Positions 37,108-46,586 of a DNA stretch of 64,000 nt are shown piece after piece (within the stretch, counting starts at the first letter, position 1; every line of letters begins with the position of its first letter). The position numbers and the translations under genes are program-made. The notes beneath the pieces were generated by a model. The model saw only the letters and a program-made list of their open reading frames with translations. It was not told where the DNA came from and did not search any database. The stretch lies in the NCBI GenBank assembly GCA_036924855.1, contig JBAGRP010000001.1:5084001-5148000 (forward strand). The letters run 5' to 3'. The stretch comes from Nitrobacteraceae bacterium AZCC 2146 (lineage in GTDB: Bacteria; Pseudomonadota; Alphaproteobacteria; Rhizobiales; Xanthobacteraceae).

Positions 37108-38799
37108 TCAGTTCTTGCTGATATCGACGTCCTTGGTTTCCGGCAGGAACAGCAGACCGGCGACCACGGTAATGGATGCGAAGATGATCGGGTACCACAG
37201 GCCGGCATAGATATCGCCGGTCGAGGCCACGATCGCGAAGGCGGTGGCGGGCAACAACCCGCCGAACCAGCCGTTGCCGATGTGGTAGGGCAGCGACATC
37301 GAGGTGTAGCGGATGCGGGTCGGGAACAGTTCGACCAGCATCGCCGCGATCGGCCCATAGACCATGGTGACGAACATCACCAGGATGAACAGCAGTCCGA
37401 TCACCGCCGCGACCTGCGGACGGAAGATGTCGAACGGATGTGCCATCTTCACGATCTGCGCGTCGCCGGCCTTCGGATAGCCCGCCGCCTGCGCTGCCGC
37501 CAGCACCTGCGGGTTGGAGGCCGCCGCTGCGGTGTAGGGAACGTCCTTGCCGTTGATGACGACCTTCACACCGGAGCCTGCCGGGCCATAGCTCGTCGAG
37601 TACTTGATCGACGACGATGCCAGGTAGGCACGGGCAGTGTCGCAAGGGGTCGAGAAGACGCGGGTGCCGACGGGGTTGAACAGATCGCCGCACAGTGCGG
37701 GATCGGAGACCACTTCGACCTTGACGCTTTCAATGGCCTTTTCCAGTGTCGGATTGGCGTTGGTGGTGATCATCCGGAAGATCGGGAAGAAGGTCAGCGC
37801 CGCGATCAGGCAGCCGGCCAGGATGATCGGCTTGCGGCCGATCTTGTCCGACAGCGCACCCCAGAAGACGAAGAAGCCGGTGCCGAGCAGCAACGACCAC
37901 GCGATCAGGAGGTTTGCGGTGTAGCCATCGACCTTGAGGATCGATTGCATGAAGAACAGCGCGTAGAACTGGCCGGTGTACCAGACCACGCCCTGGCCCA
38001 TGGTGCCGCCGATCAGCGCGATCAGCACGATCTTGGCGTTGCTCCAGTTGCCGAAGGATTCGGTGAGCGGCGCCTTCGAGCTCTTGCCCTCATCCTTCAT
38101 CTTCTTGAACACGGGAGACTCGTTCAGCCGCAGCCGGATCCACACGGATACGCCGAGCAGCACCACCGAGACCAGGAATGGAATGCGCCAGCCCCACGCC
38201 GCGAATTCCGGCTCGCCGAGAATCGTACGGGTGAACAGGATTACGATCAGCGACAGGAACAGGCCGAGCGTGGCCGTGGTCTGGATGAACGACGTGTAGT
38301 AGCCGCGCTTGCCGGGCGGCGAATGCTCCGCCACATAGGTCGCCGCGCCGCCATACTCGCCGCCGAGCGCCAGGCCCTGCAGCAGGCGGAGCGAGATCAG
38401 GATGATCGGCGCCGCGATGCCGATGGTCGCGGCATTGGGCAGCAGGCCGACGATGAAGGTCGACAGGCCCATGATCAGGATGGTGACGAGGAAGGTGTAC
38501 TTGCGGCCGACGATGTCGCCGACGCGGCCGAACACGATGGCGCCGAACGGACGGACGATGAAGCCGGCGGCGAAAGCAAGCAGCGCGAAGATGTCGCGCG
38601 TCGCCTGGTTGAACATCGGCGCCTTGGTGACGGGATCGATGACGCCGAAAAACTGCGCGCCGATGATGCCGGCGAGCGAGCCGAACAGGTAAAAATCATA
38701 CCATTCGAAAACGGTGCCGAGCGATGATGCGAGAATGACGAAGCGTTCGTCCTTCGTCATCCCCGACGCCTTTGGCGATGTTGCAGCTAGTGTGGACAT
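37108..38799 (-). CDS. MFS transporter, metabolite:H+ symporter (MHS) type, with large insert
   Basis: A 563-residue permease. TVFEWYDFYLFGSLAGIIG and GRVGDIVGRKYTFLVTILIMG are MHS signatures; SDKIGRKPIILAGCL is the second-half counterpart. MHS proteins are normally about 430-450 residues; here roughly residues 365-465 form an extra soluble stretch between helices with two Cys (DPALCGDLFN and FSTPCDTARAYL) that could be a disulfide-bonded periplasmic domain. It is divergent from the LuxR-type regulator next door. Substrates of the family are organic acids, proline/betaine or similar; by context a carboxylate is likely. Confidence 0.92.
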   Translation of the reverse strand: MSTLAATSPKASGMTKDERFVILASSLGTVFEWYDFYLFGSLAGIIGAQFFGVIDPVTKAPMFNQATRDIFALLAFAAGFIVRPFGAIVFGRVGDIVGRKYTFLVTILIMGLSTFIVGLLPNAATIGIAAPIILISLRLLQGLALGGEYGGAATYVAEHSPPGKRGYYTSFIQTTATLGLFLSLIVILFTRTILGEPEFAAWGWRIPFLVSVVLLGVSVWIRLRLNESPVFKKMKDEGKSSKAPLTESFGNWSNAKIVLIALIGGTMGQGVVWYTGQFYALFFMQSILKVDGYTANLLIAWSLLLGTGFFVFWGALSDKIGRKPIILAGCLIAALTFFPIFRMITTNANPTLEKAIESVKVEVVSDPALCGDLFNPVGTRVFSTPCDTARAYLASSSIKYSTSYGPAGSGVKVVINGKDVPYTAAAASNPQVLAAAQAAGYPKAGDAQIVKMAHPFDIFRPQVAAVIGLLFILVMFVTMVYGPIAAMLVELFPTRIRYTSMSLPYHIGNGWFGGLLPATAFAIVASTGDIYAGLWYPIIFASITVVAGLLFLPETKDVDISKN

Positions 38800-39159
38800 G
38801 TTTGAATCGCTCCCCGAATTCGTTGCTGTAATTCTCGCTTGCTGCGCCGAACTTTTGCCGGATGGATGCAGGAAGCTTCGGCGCGCAGGCTAACATCGCC
38901 GCGAAACGCGGCCCAATACGACTTTTGGCCCTTTCAAGGCGATGCGCGCACGTACCGCTGCGCCGGACTGTCGCAGAATGGATGTGCGCATGCGATTTAT
39001 TGCGACGCACAATCCGGCGCGTTCACCAATTTACCGCGTGGCAGCATTGCGTGCTTGCCAGATGCCGGGCATCAGGGGACACTTGTGGCGAGAAACGCGG
39101 TTTTGCGTTGAATCACAAAACGGTCACCGGTTCGCCGCAAGCCTTTCGCATGGATTTTG
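38800..39159. other. 360-bp divergent promoter region, transporter / response regulator
   Basis: No gene is supported: frames here lack ribosome sites. The near-palindrome TGGCAGCA...TGCTTGCCA around 39041-39062 is a possible binding site between the two genes. No other signal stands out. Confidence 0.4.
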
Positions 39160-39837
39160 ATGTCGGTTATTGCCACCACGCGCCTCATTATCGCCGACGA
39201 TCATCCGCTGTTTCGCGGTGCGCTGCGACAGGCGGTGGCCAGCGTGCTGCCGGCGGCGAAAATCGACGAGACAGGAACGTTCGAAGATCTCACCGCGCTG
39301 CTTGAACAGGATTCCGATGTCGATCTGATCCTGCTCGATCTGTCGATGCCCGGCATCAGTGGCTTCTCGGGCCTGATTTACCTGCGCGCGCAATATCCCG
39401 CTATCCCCGTGATAATTGTCTCCGCCAGCGACGACGTCGGCACCATCCGGCAATCGCTGGATTTCGGCGCCTCCGGTTTCATTCCGAAGCGCTTCGGCGT
39501 CGATACGTTGCGCGATGCGATACTGAAAGTGATGGACGGCGACGTCTGGGTCCCGCCGGACGTCGATATGTCGGCCGCCGCCGATCCGGAAATGACCAAG
39601 CTGCGCGATCGCCTGGTGACGCTGACGCCGCAGCAGGTCCGCGTGCTGATGATGCTGTCGCAAGGCCTGCTCAACAAGCAGATCGCCTACGAGCTCAGCG
39701 TGTCCGAAGCGACCATCAAGGCGCACGTCTCCGCGATACTGCAGAAGCTCGGCGTCGAAAGCCGCACCCAGGCGGTAATCGCCGCAGCGAAAATCGCCGG
39801 CGGCCAGTGGCGCCAGAGCGAATCAACGCCGCAGTAA
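39160..39837 (+). CDS. NarL/LuxR-type response regulator (CrbR/ErdR-like)
   Basis: A 225-residue regulator. Receiver domain: IADDHPLFRGALRQAV with the acidic pair, phospho-acceptor Asp in DLILLDLSMPGISGF, and Lys in GASGFIPKRF. The DNA-binding domain (about residues 150-215) has LTPQQVRVLMMLSQGLLNKQIAYELSVSEATIKAHVSAIL. QDSDVDLILLDLSMPG, LIYLRAQYPAIPVIIVSAS and the overall pattern resemble CrbR/ErdR, which activates acetyl-CoA synthetase and other acetate/ethanol genes. The cognate kinase is probably the convergent giant kinase. ATG at 39160 is chosen over the TTG one codon earlier. Confidence 0.9.
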   Translation: MSVIATTRLIIADDHPLFRGALRQAVASVLPAAKIDETGTFEDLTALLEQDSDVDLILLDLSMPGISGFSGLIYLRAQYPAIPVIIVSASDDVGTIRQSLDFGASGFIPKRFGVDTLRDAILKVMDGDVWVPPDVDMSAAADPEMTKLRDRLVTLTPQQVRVLMMLSQGLLNKQIAYELSVSEATIKAHVSAILQKLGVESRTQAVIAAAKIAGGQWRQSESTPQ

Positions 39838-39856
39838 TTAGAGCAGCCGGGGGCAC

Positions 39857-39984
39857 TGTCATTCCGGGATGCACTTCAGACGGCAGAGCCGGCTGGAGGG
39901 CAGACCCGGAATCCAGAGAGGGTTTGGCCATCTCGGGATTCCGGGTTCGCTCGCGGCTGTCGCCGCTCCCGCCCCAGAATGACA
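39857..39984. repeat. dispersed palindromic repeat (tgtcattccggg type)
   Basis: Outer ends TGTCATTCCGGG (39857-39868) and CAGAATGACA (39975-39984) are largely complementary. Inside, ACCCGGAATCC (39904-39914) pairs perfectly with GGATTCCGGGT (39936-39946). It fills the gap between the convergent response regulator and kinase genes. Confidence 0.7.
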
Positions 39985-40017
39985 GTTGTTTCCGATCCCT
40001 AGCGCTCGAGCGGATTG

Positions 40018-43000
40018 CTATTCCGCCGCGATCATCTGCTGCGTGCGCCATTGCCCGAGCAGCGCGCGCAGCGACGCCGGCTTCACCGGCTTGTTGAGCA
40101 CGGCGATCTTTTCCTGCCGGGCGGCATCCCGCACGTGCGGGCTGCGATCGGCGGTGATCAGGATCGCCGGAATGTTTTGCCCGAAGCGGCTGCGGATTTC
40201 GCGGATCGCGGCAACGCCGTTGCCGCGATCGAGATGATAATCGACCAGCAGGCCGGTGAGCCGCTTGCCCGATGCCTCGATCTCCGCGATGGCCTCGATC
40301 GCCGCTTCCGGATCGGCGACCGCGATAACAGTCGCGTCCCAGGCCATCAGCAACGTCTTCATGCCGTCGAGAATCGCCGCGTCGTTCTCGATGCAGACGA
40401 TCAGCGTGCCGGACATCGGCGATTTCGACAGCGGCGTCGAGCTGGTCACGGCGGTAGTGTGGTTGATCGCCTTGGCCACCGGCACCGTCACCGAGAAGAA
40501 CGAACCGCCGCTGCGGTTGGAATCCAGCGCGATGCCGTGATTGAGCACATGGGCGAGCCGCTTGACGATGGACAGGCCGAGTCCGAGACCACGAGCGATC
40601 CGCGCGCCCTGTTCGAGGCGGTGGAATTCCTTGAAAATCTCGCCGCGCTTCAGGATCGGTATGCCGACGCCGGTGTCGTAGATGCCGATCTGCAGCGACT
40701 TGCCGCGGCGCCGGCAGCCGACCAGCACGCGGCCATGCGGGGTGTATTTGATCGCGTTCGAAATCAGGTTCTGCAGTAGCCGCCGCAGCAGCAGCCGATC
40801 GGATTCCACCGGCAGCGAACACGGCACGAAAGCGAGGGCGACGCCGCGGGCGCGGGCGATCGGCGCGTATTCGATTTCCAGCGAACGCATCAGATCGCCG
40901 ATCCGGAAACTGGAGATCGAGGGATTCATGGCGCCGGCGTCGAGCCGCGAGATATCCAGCAGCGCGCCGAGGATCTCCTCGATCGCTTCCAGCGAGTCGT
41001 CGATGTTCTCGACCAGCCGCGCGTCCTCGCCGCCGCTTTGCCGCTCCACCAGGCTGGTGACGTAAAGCCTTGCCGCATTGAGCGGTTGCAGGATGTCGTG
41101 GCTGGCCGCGGCGAGGAACCGCGTCTTCGAGATGTTGGCGTCCTCCGCGGTGCTCTTGGCATGGGCCAGCTCGGAGTTCAGCCGCGTCAATTCCTCGGTG
41201 CGGTCGCGGACGCGCTTTTCCAGCGTGGCATTGGCGCGCTCCAGCGCTTCGGCGGCCTCGAAGCTCGGCGTCACGTCGGAGAAGGTCAGCACGAGGCCGC
41301 CATCGGGCATCCGGTTGGCGCGGACTTCGATGACGATCTGGCGGTCCGGCAGCCGCTCCAGATAGGGCTCGCCCTCGGTGGTGTAGGCGATCAGCCGCAT
41401 CTGCGTCAGCGTCTCGTTGTCGCCGAACGACGGCGCGCTCTGGGCGCCGATGAATTCGAGAATTTCCCGTAAGGGAATGCCGATCTGTACGATCTGCGGC
41501 GGCAGGCCGAGGATGTCGCCGAACTGCCGGTTCGAGCAGATCAGCTGCAGCTCGGGATTGAACACCGCGATGCCCTGGCGGACGTGGTTGAGCGCGGTCT
41601 GCAGGATTTCGCGGTTGAAGTGCAGCGCGGCGTGGGAATCGTCGAGCAGTTTCAGGGCAGCCTTGGCGGAGACGGTGCGCCTGCGCAGCAGCAGCGACAT
41701 CACCACGCGTGACGACGCCGCCCCGATCGATGACGCGATCAGATGCTCGGCGTGCTGCAGCAGTTCGAAATCCGCAGGTGCCGCCGGATCGATATCGACG
41801 CGGTGGCTGGCGGCAAAGGCCTCGAAGGATTCGCGCGCGCGGGCGGGGCCGAGATATTGCGTTACCGTGCCCAGGATATCCTGCACCGTCACCGTGGTGC
41901 GCCAGCGCCGGAACGCCGGCGTGATCGGCGCCAGCGTGTTTGGCACGAACACGTCGGCCTGCAGCCGCTCGATCGACGATGGTGCTCGCATCAGCGACAG
42001 CACGATGTAAGTGAGAATATTGAGCGACAGGCTCCACAAGGTGCCGTGCATCAACGGTGGCAGGTCGGCGCCGAACAGATCCTGCGGCCGCAGCGCCTCG
42101 ATGCCGAACGGGCCGTGCTGCAGCAGCATCATGCCGGCGGTGTTGCCGTCGAGGAAGCTCGGGATGAACAGCGTATAGGCCCAGACGACGAAGCCGACGA
42201 CCATGCCGCCCATGGCGCCGCGGGCGGTGGCGCGGCGCCAGATCAGGCCGCCGAAAAACGCCGGCGCGAATTGCGCGATCGCGGCAAAGGACAGCAGGCC
42301 GATCGCGGCGAGTTGGGTGTTGCCGAGTGCGCGGAAATAGAAATAGGCCATCACCATGATGGCGAAGATCGCGAAGCGGCGCGCCTTGAGCAGCAGGTTG
42401 CCGAAGTCGGTCTGCACCGTCGGTGAATGCGGGCTGCGCCGCAGCACCAGCGGCAGCACGAGGTCGTTGGAGACCATGATGGCCAGCGCGACGCATTCGA
42501 CGATCACCATCGCGGTGGCCGCCGACAGGCCGCCGATGAACACGACCATGCTGAGGAGGGTGGTGCCGGCCTCGATCGGCAGCGCCAGCACATACATGTC
42601 GCTATCGACCGCGCCGAACGGGAAGGTGACCAGCCCCGCCAGTGCGATCGGGATCACGAACAGGTTGATCGCGACCAGATAGAGCGGGAACAGCCAGCGC
42701 GCGCGACTGACTTCCGCATCGCTGGAATTCTCCACCACGCTGACATGAAACTGCCGCGGCAGCATCATGATGGCGCAGAACGACAGCAGCACCATGGTGA
42801 AAAAGTTGCCGACCGACGGCGTGTAGCTGATCGCACGCATCGCCTCCGGCGTCTTCATCGCCCGCTCGAACAATTCGACCGGGCCGAACATCCAGAACGT
42901 CACGAAGGCGCCGGCAGTGATGAAGGCCACCAGCTTGACGATGGATTCGGTGGCGATGGCGAGCATCAGGCCGTGCTGATGTTCCGTCGCATTGGTCTGC

Positions 43001-43536
43001 CGGGTGCCGAACAGCACGGCGAACACCGCCATTGCCAGGGTCACGATCAGCGCCATGTCGCCGACAACAGGAACGCCGGCAATGGTCTTGTCGTCGCCGA
43101 GGATGGTCTCAAGCGATGACGCCACCGCTTTCAATTGCAGCGCGATGTAGGGGACCGAGCCGATGATGGCGATCACGGCGACGGTGGCGGCCACCGCCTG
43201 GCTCTTGCCGTAGCGCGCGGCGATGAAATCGGCGATCGAGGTGATGTTCTGCGATTTCGCCAGATGGATCACCCGGCGCAGCACTGGCGTGCAGAACACC
43301 ATCAGCAGGATCGGGCCGATATAGATCGCCAGAAATTCGATGCTGGTACGGCTGGCGAAGCCGACCGAGCCGAAGAACGTCCACGACGTGCAGTAGATCG
43401 CCAGCGACAGCGGATAGATCAGCGCGCCGGCGCGGCCGCGTTTGAACAGCGCGTTGCGGTCGCCATAGCTGGCGACGCAAAACAGAAACCCGATGTAGCC
43501 GAGGGCGGCCGCAATCACGCCCCAGTCGTGCAGCAT
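40018..43536 (-). CDS. solute-symporter-domain hybrid histidine kinase (CrbS/MxtR-like)
   Basis: A 1172-residue sensor. Residues 1-500 are a sodium:solute symporter-like (SSS/SLC5) domain with about 13 helices (YGDRNALFKRGRAG, SWTFFGSVGFASRTSIEFLAIY, DFIAARYGKSQAVAA). A PAS domain follows near residues 635-755 (ALNHVRQGIAVFNPELQLICSN), then a coiled coil. The HisKA His is near residue 812 (AAASHDILQPLNAARLY), the ATPase has LLQNLISNAIKY and YDTGVGIPI, and a C-terminal receiver has Asp near 1098 in LLVDYHLDRGNG. This is the CrbS/MxtR/CbrA architecture, in which the transporter-like part may sense or import a carbon source such as acetate. It lies downstream of hemA and the GlpM-like gene on the same strand. 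Confidence 0.93.
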   Translation of the reverse strand: MLHDWGVIAAALGYIGFLFCVASYGDRNALFKRGRAGALIYPLSLAIYCTSWTFFGSVGFASRTSIEFLAIYIGPILLMVFCTPVLRRVIHLAKSQNITSIADFIAARYGKSQAVAATVAVIAIIGSVPYIALQLKAVASSLETILGDDKTIAGVPVVGDMALIVTLAMAVFAVLFGTRQTNATEHQHGLMLAIATESIVKLVAFITAGAFVTFWMFGPVELFERAMKTPEAMRAISYTPSVGNFFTMVLLSFCAIMMLPRQFHVSVVENSSDAEVSRARWLFPLYLVAINLFVIPIALAGLVTFPFGAVDSDMYVLALPIEAGTTLLSMVVFIGGLSAATAMVIVECVALAIMVSNDLVLPLVLRRSPHSPTVQTDFGNLLLKARRFAIFAIMVMAYFYFRALGNTQLAAIGLLSFAAIAQFAPAFFGGLIWRRATARGAMGGMVVGFVVWAYTLFIPSFLDGNTAGMMLLQHGPFGIEALRPQDLFGADLPPLMHGTLWSLSLNILTYIVLSLMRAPSSIERLQADVFVPNTLAPITPAFRRWRTTVTVQDILGTVTQYLGPARARESFEAFAASHRVDIDPAAPADFELLQHAEHLIASSIGAASSRVVMSLLLRRRTVSAKAALKLLDDSHAALHFNREILQTALNHVRQGIAVFNPELQLICSNRQFGDILGLPPQIVQIGIPLREILEFIGAQSAPSFGDNETLTQMRLIAYTTEGEPYLERLPDRQIVIEVRANRMPDGGLVLTFSDVTPSFEAAEALERANATLEKRVRDRTEELTRLNSELAHAKSTAEDANISKTRFLAAASHDILQPLNAARLYVTSLVERQSGGEDARLVENIDDSLEAIEEILGALLDISRLDAGAMNPSISSFRIGDLMRSLEIEYAPIARARGVALAFVPCSLPVESDRLLLRRLLQNLISNAIKYTPHGRVLVGCRRRGKSLQIGIYDTGVGIPILKRGEIFKEFHRLEQGARIARGLGLGLSIVKRLAHVLNHGIALDSNRSGGSFFSVTVPVAKAINHTTAVTSSTPLSKSPMSGTLIVCIENDAAILDGMKTLLMAWDATVIAVADPEAAIEAIAEIEASGKRLTGLLVDYHLDRGNGVAAIREIRSRFGQNIPAILITADRSPHVRDAARQEKIAVLNKPVKPASLRALLGQWRTQQMIAAE

Positions 43537-43650
43537 CGCGCTTGCTCCCTGCCGGAGGGCTCAGGCCCGTCCGTTCCCGGAAAATCTAGCGTGTTGCGGT
43601 GGCGCAAGCGACAGGGATTCGGCAGCAAGTCGCGGAATAGCGGATCGTCG

Positions 43651-43980
43651 TTAAACCCAGCGCGGTGCGAAAAAAGCACCGAGGGCCACCACGAACCAGA
43701 CGCCAAGTCCGACGAGCAGGGCGATGCGGTAGTCGAAACGGTCGATGGCGAAATAGCAGATGGCGAGGAATGCCAGATAGGCCGGGATGGTCTTGGCCCC
43801 GGCCACACAGGCCTCGCGAAAACCGGCATTGTCGTTCTTGGCGCCGACGACCAGCAGCGCGATCAGGGCAAAGGTTGGAAACAGCGGCAGAATGCCCGGC
43901 AGCGTGTTGCCCCGCTTCGACAGCCAGACGATCGCCGCCGTCACGAGGCCGCCGACGATGCCTTTCCAGACGATATCCAT
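43651..43980 (-). CDS. GlpM-like membrane protein
   Basis: A 109-residue protein with about four helices (residues 5-22, 28-45, 60-80 and 84-105). WLSKRGNTLPGILPLFPTFALIALLVVGAKND matches the GlpM family, small inner-membrane proteins first linked to alginate/glycerol metabolism in Pseudomonas and of unknown biochemistry. It lies 27 bases after hemA and 114 before the kinase gene, so it may be co-transcribed with both. Confidence 0.82.
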   Translation of the reverse strand: MDIVWKGIVGGLVTAAIVWLSKRGNTLPGILPLFPTFALIALLVVGAKNDNAGFREACVAGAKTIPAYLAFLAICYFAIDRFDYRIALLVGLGVWFVVALGAFFAPRWV

Positions 43981-44007
43981 CAGCCGATACCTTCGGACAG
44001 GGCCGCT

Positions 44008-45237
44008 TTACTCGGCCGCCAGCGCCTTGGCGCGCAACGGCAGACCGAGCTGGTCCCAGACCTGCACCAGCGCTTCGGCGAGTTGATCGATCAGCGCGTC
44101 GTCATGGTAGGGCGACGGCGTGATTCGCAGCCGCTCGGCACCCTTGGCGACGGTGGGATAGTTGATCGGCTGGATATAGATGCCGTGGTTCTCGAGCAGC
44201 AGGTCGCAGGCCTTCTTGCAGTGCTCGGGATCGCCGACGAAAACAGGGACGATATGGGTGTCGCTCGACATCACCGGCAGGCCGGCGGCGTTGAGAATCG
44301 CCTTGACCCGGGCGGCACGGTCCTGGTGGCGCTCGCGCTCCCAGTTCGACGTCTTCAGATGCCGGATCGCGGCGGTCGCGGCCGAGCAGATCGCCGGCGG
44401 CAGCGCGGTGGTGAAGATGAAGCCGGGCGCATAGGAGCGCACGGCATCGACGATGTCCTTGCTCGCCGCGATGTAGCCGCCGAGGCAACCGAATGCCTTG
44501 GCCAGCGTACCTTCCAGAACATCGATACGATGCATGACGCCATCGCGCTCGGCGATGCCGCCGCCGCGTGGGCCGTACATGCCGACCGCGTGGACTTCAT
44601 CGACATAGGTCATGGCGCCGTAGCGTTCGGCGAGATCGCAGATCTTCGCCAGCGGGGCGATGTCGCCGTCCATCGAATACAGGCTCTCGCAGGCGATCAG
44701 CTTCGGCCGCGCCGGATCGGCGGCGCGCAGCAGTTCTTCCAGATGCGCGACGTCGTTGTGGCGGAACACTACGCGTTCGCAGCCGGACTGCCGGATGCCT
44801 TCGATCATCGAATTGTGGTTGAGCGCGTCCGACAGGATCAGGCAATTCGGCATCAGCTTGGCGAGCGTCGAAATGCCGGTCTGGTTCGAGACGTAGCCCG
44901 AGGTAAACAGCAGCGCGGCTTCCTTGCCGTGCAGATCGGCGAGTTCTTCTTCGAGCTGCACCAGCGGATGATGGGTGCCGGCGATGTTGCGGGTGCCACC
45001 GGCGCCGGTGCCGACGCGGGTCGCGGTCTCCACCATGGCGCCGACCACCTTCGGATGCTGCCCCATGCCGAGGTAATCGTTCGAGCACCAGATCACGACG
45101 TTCTTCGGACCCTGCGGCGTGTGCCAGACGGCGTGCGGGAACCGGCCGGCGATCCGCTCGAGGTCGGCGAATACGCGGTAGCGCCGCTCATCGTGCAGGC
45201 GGTCGAGGGCGTCACTGAAGAACTTGCTGTAATCCAT
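44008..45237 (-). CDS. hemA: 5-aminolevulinate synthase
   Basis: A 409-residue PLP enzyme joining glycine and succinyl-CoA to 5-aminolevulinate, the committed haem step in alphaproteobacteria. [17 protein letters not shown] opens the fold, [36 protein letters not shown] is the glycine-binding region, and [14 protein letters not shown] carries the PLP lysine. The start is [14 protein letters not shown] at 45237; a longer frame adds 33 residues from the leader. A FixK/FNR box lies about 140 bases upstream, so expression should rise when oxygen falls. Confidence 0.97.
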   Translation of the reverse strand: MDYSKFFSDALDRLHDERRYRVFADLERIAGRFPHAVWHTPQGPKNVVIWCSNDYLGMGQHPKVVGAMVETATRVGTGAGGTRNIAGTHHPLVQLEEELADLHGKEAALLFTSGYVSNQTGISTLAKLMPNCLILSDALNHNSMIEGIRQSGCERVVFRHNDVAHLEELLRAADPARPKLIACESLYSMDGDIAPLAKICDLAERYGAMTYVDEVHAVGMYGPRGGGIAERDGVMHRIDVLEGTLAKAFGCLGGYIAASKDIVDAVRSYAPGFIFTTALPPAICSAATAAIRHLKTSNWERERHQDRAARVKAILNAAGLPVMSSDTHIVPVFVGDPEHCKKACDLLLENHGIYIQPINYPTVAKGAERLRITPSPYHDDALIDQLAEALVQVWDQLGLPLRAKALAAE

Positions 45238-45378
45238 CGCAAAAGACCTGAAACGGAGCCGGGCAGGGCGACTGTGCCAACAGCGTTTTAGAGCTTTTCC
45301 AGCTTTGCTGTCGAGGCGAAATCGGACATTCGGCACCCCTCCCGGGGGACGCGGGGTTGCTCTAGGCGCGGGCCTTTA

Positions 45379-45394
45379 TTTGATCCTTATCAAA
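45379..45394 (-). promoter_or_regulatory. FixK/FNR box upstream of hemA
   Basis: TTTGAT-CCTT-ATCAAA is a perfect 16-bp palindrome matching the FixK2/FNR consensus TTGAT-N4-ATCAA. It lies between the metallo-hydrolase stop and hemA, about 142 bases before the hemA ATG, so the target must be hemA. It links haem supply to low oxygen. Confidence 0.85.
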
Positions 45395-45431
45395 CACATC
45401 GCCCATGCTGCGGGCGGCAAGGCGGCGGAGA

Positions 45432-46496
45432 TCACGCCGCCTTGAAGCGCAGTACCCCGTCGGGCCCCAAAATCTCGGTCAGCCGGTTCTGCGCCAGCAT
45501 GTGATTGACATGGGCGATCAACTCGCCGGCGGCAAAGCCGGTCTGGTGGGCGTCGAGCTTGTGCTTGTGGAACACAACGGGGACCAGTTCGGCCGAGGTC
45601 TTCGCGGTGTCCTTGCAGGCCGCGGCGATCATCTGGCAGCGTTCTTCGTGATGGTCGGAGAGCTGGGTGATCCGCGTCTTGACGCCATAGAACGGTACGC
45701 CGTGGCCCGGCAGCACCAGCACGTCATCGGGCAGGGTGTCCGCGAGGCTCTTCAGCGAGCGCAGATAGGAGCCGAGCGAATTCTCATCGGGTTCGTGCGC
45801 CCAGACGCTGACATTGGGCGAAATCTTGCTCAGCACCTGATCGGCGGAAAGAAACAGTCCGTCGGCGGCGCAATACAGCATCACCTGATCCGGCGAATGG
45901 CCGGCGCCGGTGATGACGCGGAACGATCGCGTGCCGATGGTGATGTCATCGCCGTCGGAGAGTCGGCGATACGCCGCCGGCAGCGGCACGGTTTTCTTCA
46001 GATAGTCCTGGCCGCGGCCGAGCAGTTGCTCGGTGATCGCCTCGTCCATGCCGTGGCGGCGATAGAACAGCCGCGAATTCACGATCCGCTCTTCGGTTCG
46101 GCGGTTCTGGTGATAGACGCCCTGCAGATATTCGACCTGCGACATGTAGAACGGGCACGCGAAGCGCTGCACGATCCAGCCGGCCTGACCGACGTGATCG
46201 GGATGCGCATGCGTCACGATCACACGGCTGATGGGTTTGCCCGCAAGCGGTCCCTCGAACAGTGTCATCCACGCCTGGATGGTCGCGTCGTTGCCGAAAC
46301 CGGTATCGACCATCGCCCAGCCGTCGCCGTCGGCGAGCAGATAGATATTCACATGGTTGAGGCGGAACGGCAGATCGAGCCGGATCCACAGCACGCCCGG
46401 CGCAATCTCGACCACCTGGTCGGGACCCGGATGGTTCTCCCAGGGATACCGCAGGTCATCGGCGGAGCTTAAAATGGCGTCTGTTTTTGAATGCAT
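45432..46496 (-). CDS. MBL-fold metallo-hydrolase
   Basis: A 354-residue metallo-beta-lactamase-fold protein. IVTHAHPDHVG is the HxHxDH zinc motif, VDTGFGN the strand before it, GAGHSPDQVMLY the next His, and VLPGHGVPFYG a later His. The C-terminal part (VFHKHKLDAHQTGFAAGELIAHVNHML) fits the BLACT winged-helix tail of LACTB2-like hydrolases. The start at 46496 (MHSKTDAILSS) is chosen over a TTG five codons earlier. Substrate is not deducible; thioester or lactone hydrolysis is usual in this subgroup. Confidence 0.9.
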   Translation of the reverse strand: MHSKTDAILSSADDLRYPWENHPGPDQVVEIAPGVLWIRLDLPFRLNHVNIYLLADGDGWAMVDTGFGNDATIQAWMTLFEGPLAGKPISRVIVTHAHPDHVGQAGWIVQRFACPFYMSQVEYLQGVYHQNRRTEERIVNSRLFYRRHGMDEAITEQLLGRGQDYLKKTVPLPAAYRRLSDGDDITIGTRSFRVITGAGHSPDQVMLYCAADGLFLSADQVLSKISPNVSVWAHEPDENSLGSYLRSLKSLADTLPDDVLVLPGHGVPFYGVKTRITQLSDHHEERCQMIAAACKDTAKTSAELVPVVFHKHKLDAHQTGFAAGELIAHVNHMLAQNRLTEILGPDGVLRFKAA

Positions 46497-46544
46497 TTTT
46501 TCGTATCGCAATTTGTTTTAACCGGCTTACCGGGACAAATGCCG

Positions 46545-46573
46545 CGGCGCCAGCCGAAATTAGGCTGGCGCCG
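46545..46573 (-). terminator. bioB terminator
   Basis: CGGCGCCAGCC (46545-46555), loop GAAATTA, GGCTGGCGCCG (46563-46573): an 11-bp perfect stem 14 bases past the bioB stop on the minus strand. The T tract is weak (CATTTGTC). Confidence 0.72.
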
Positions 46574-46586
46574 GTCTCGGGGGCTG

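Noticed and set aside
39041..39062. TGGCAGCA...TGCTTGCCA as a sigma-54 promoter before the response regulator
   Set aside because: The GG and GC elements are not at the 10-base spacing required for -24/-12; kept only as a possible protein-binding site.
43135..45291. Plus-strand frame of about 700 codons over hemA
   Set aside because: Antisense shadow of hemA, the GlpM-like gene and the kinase gene.
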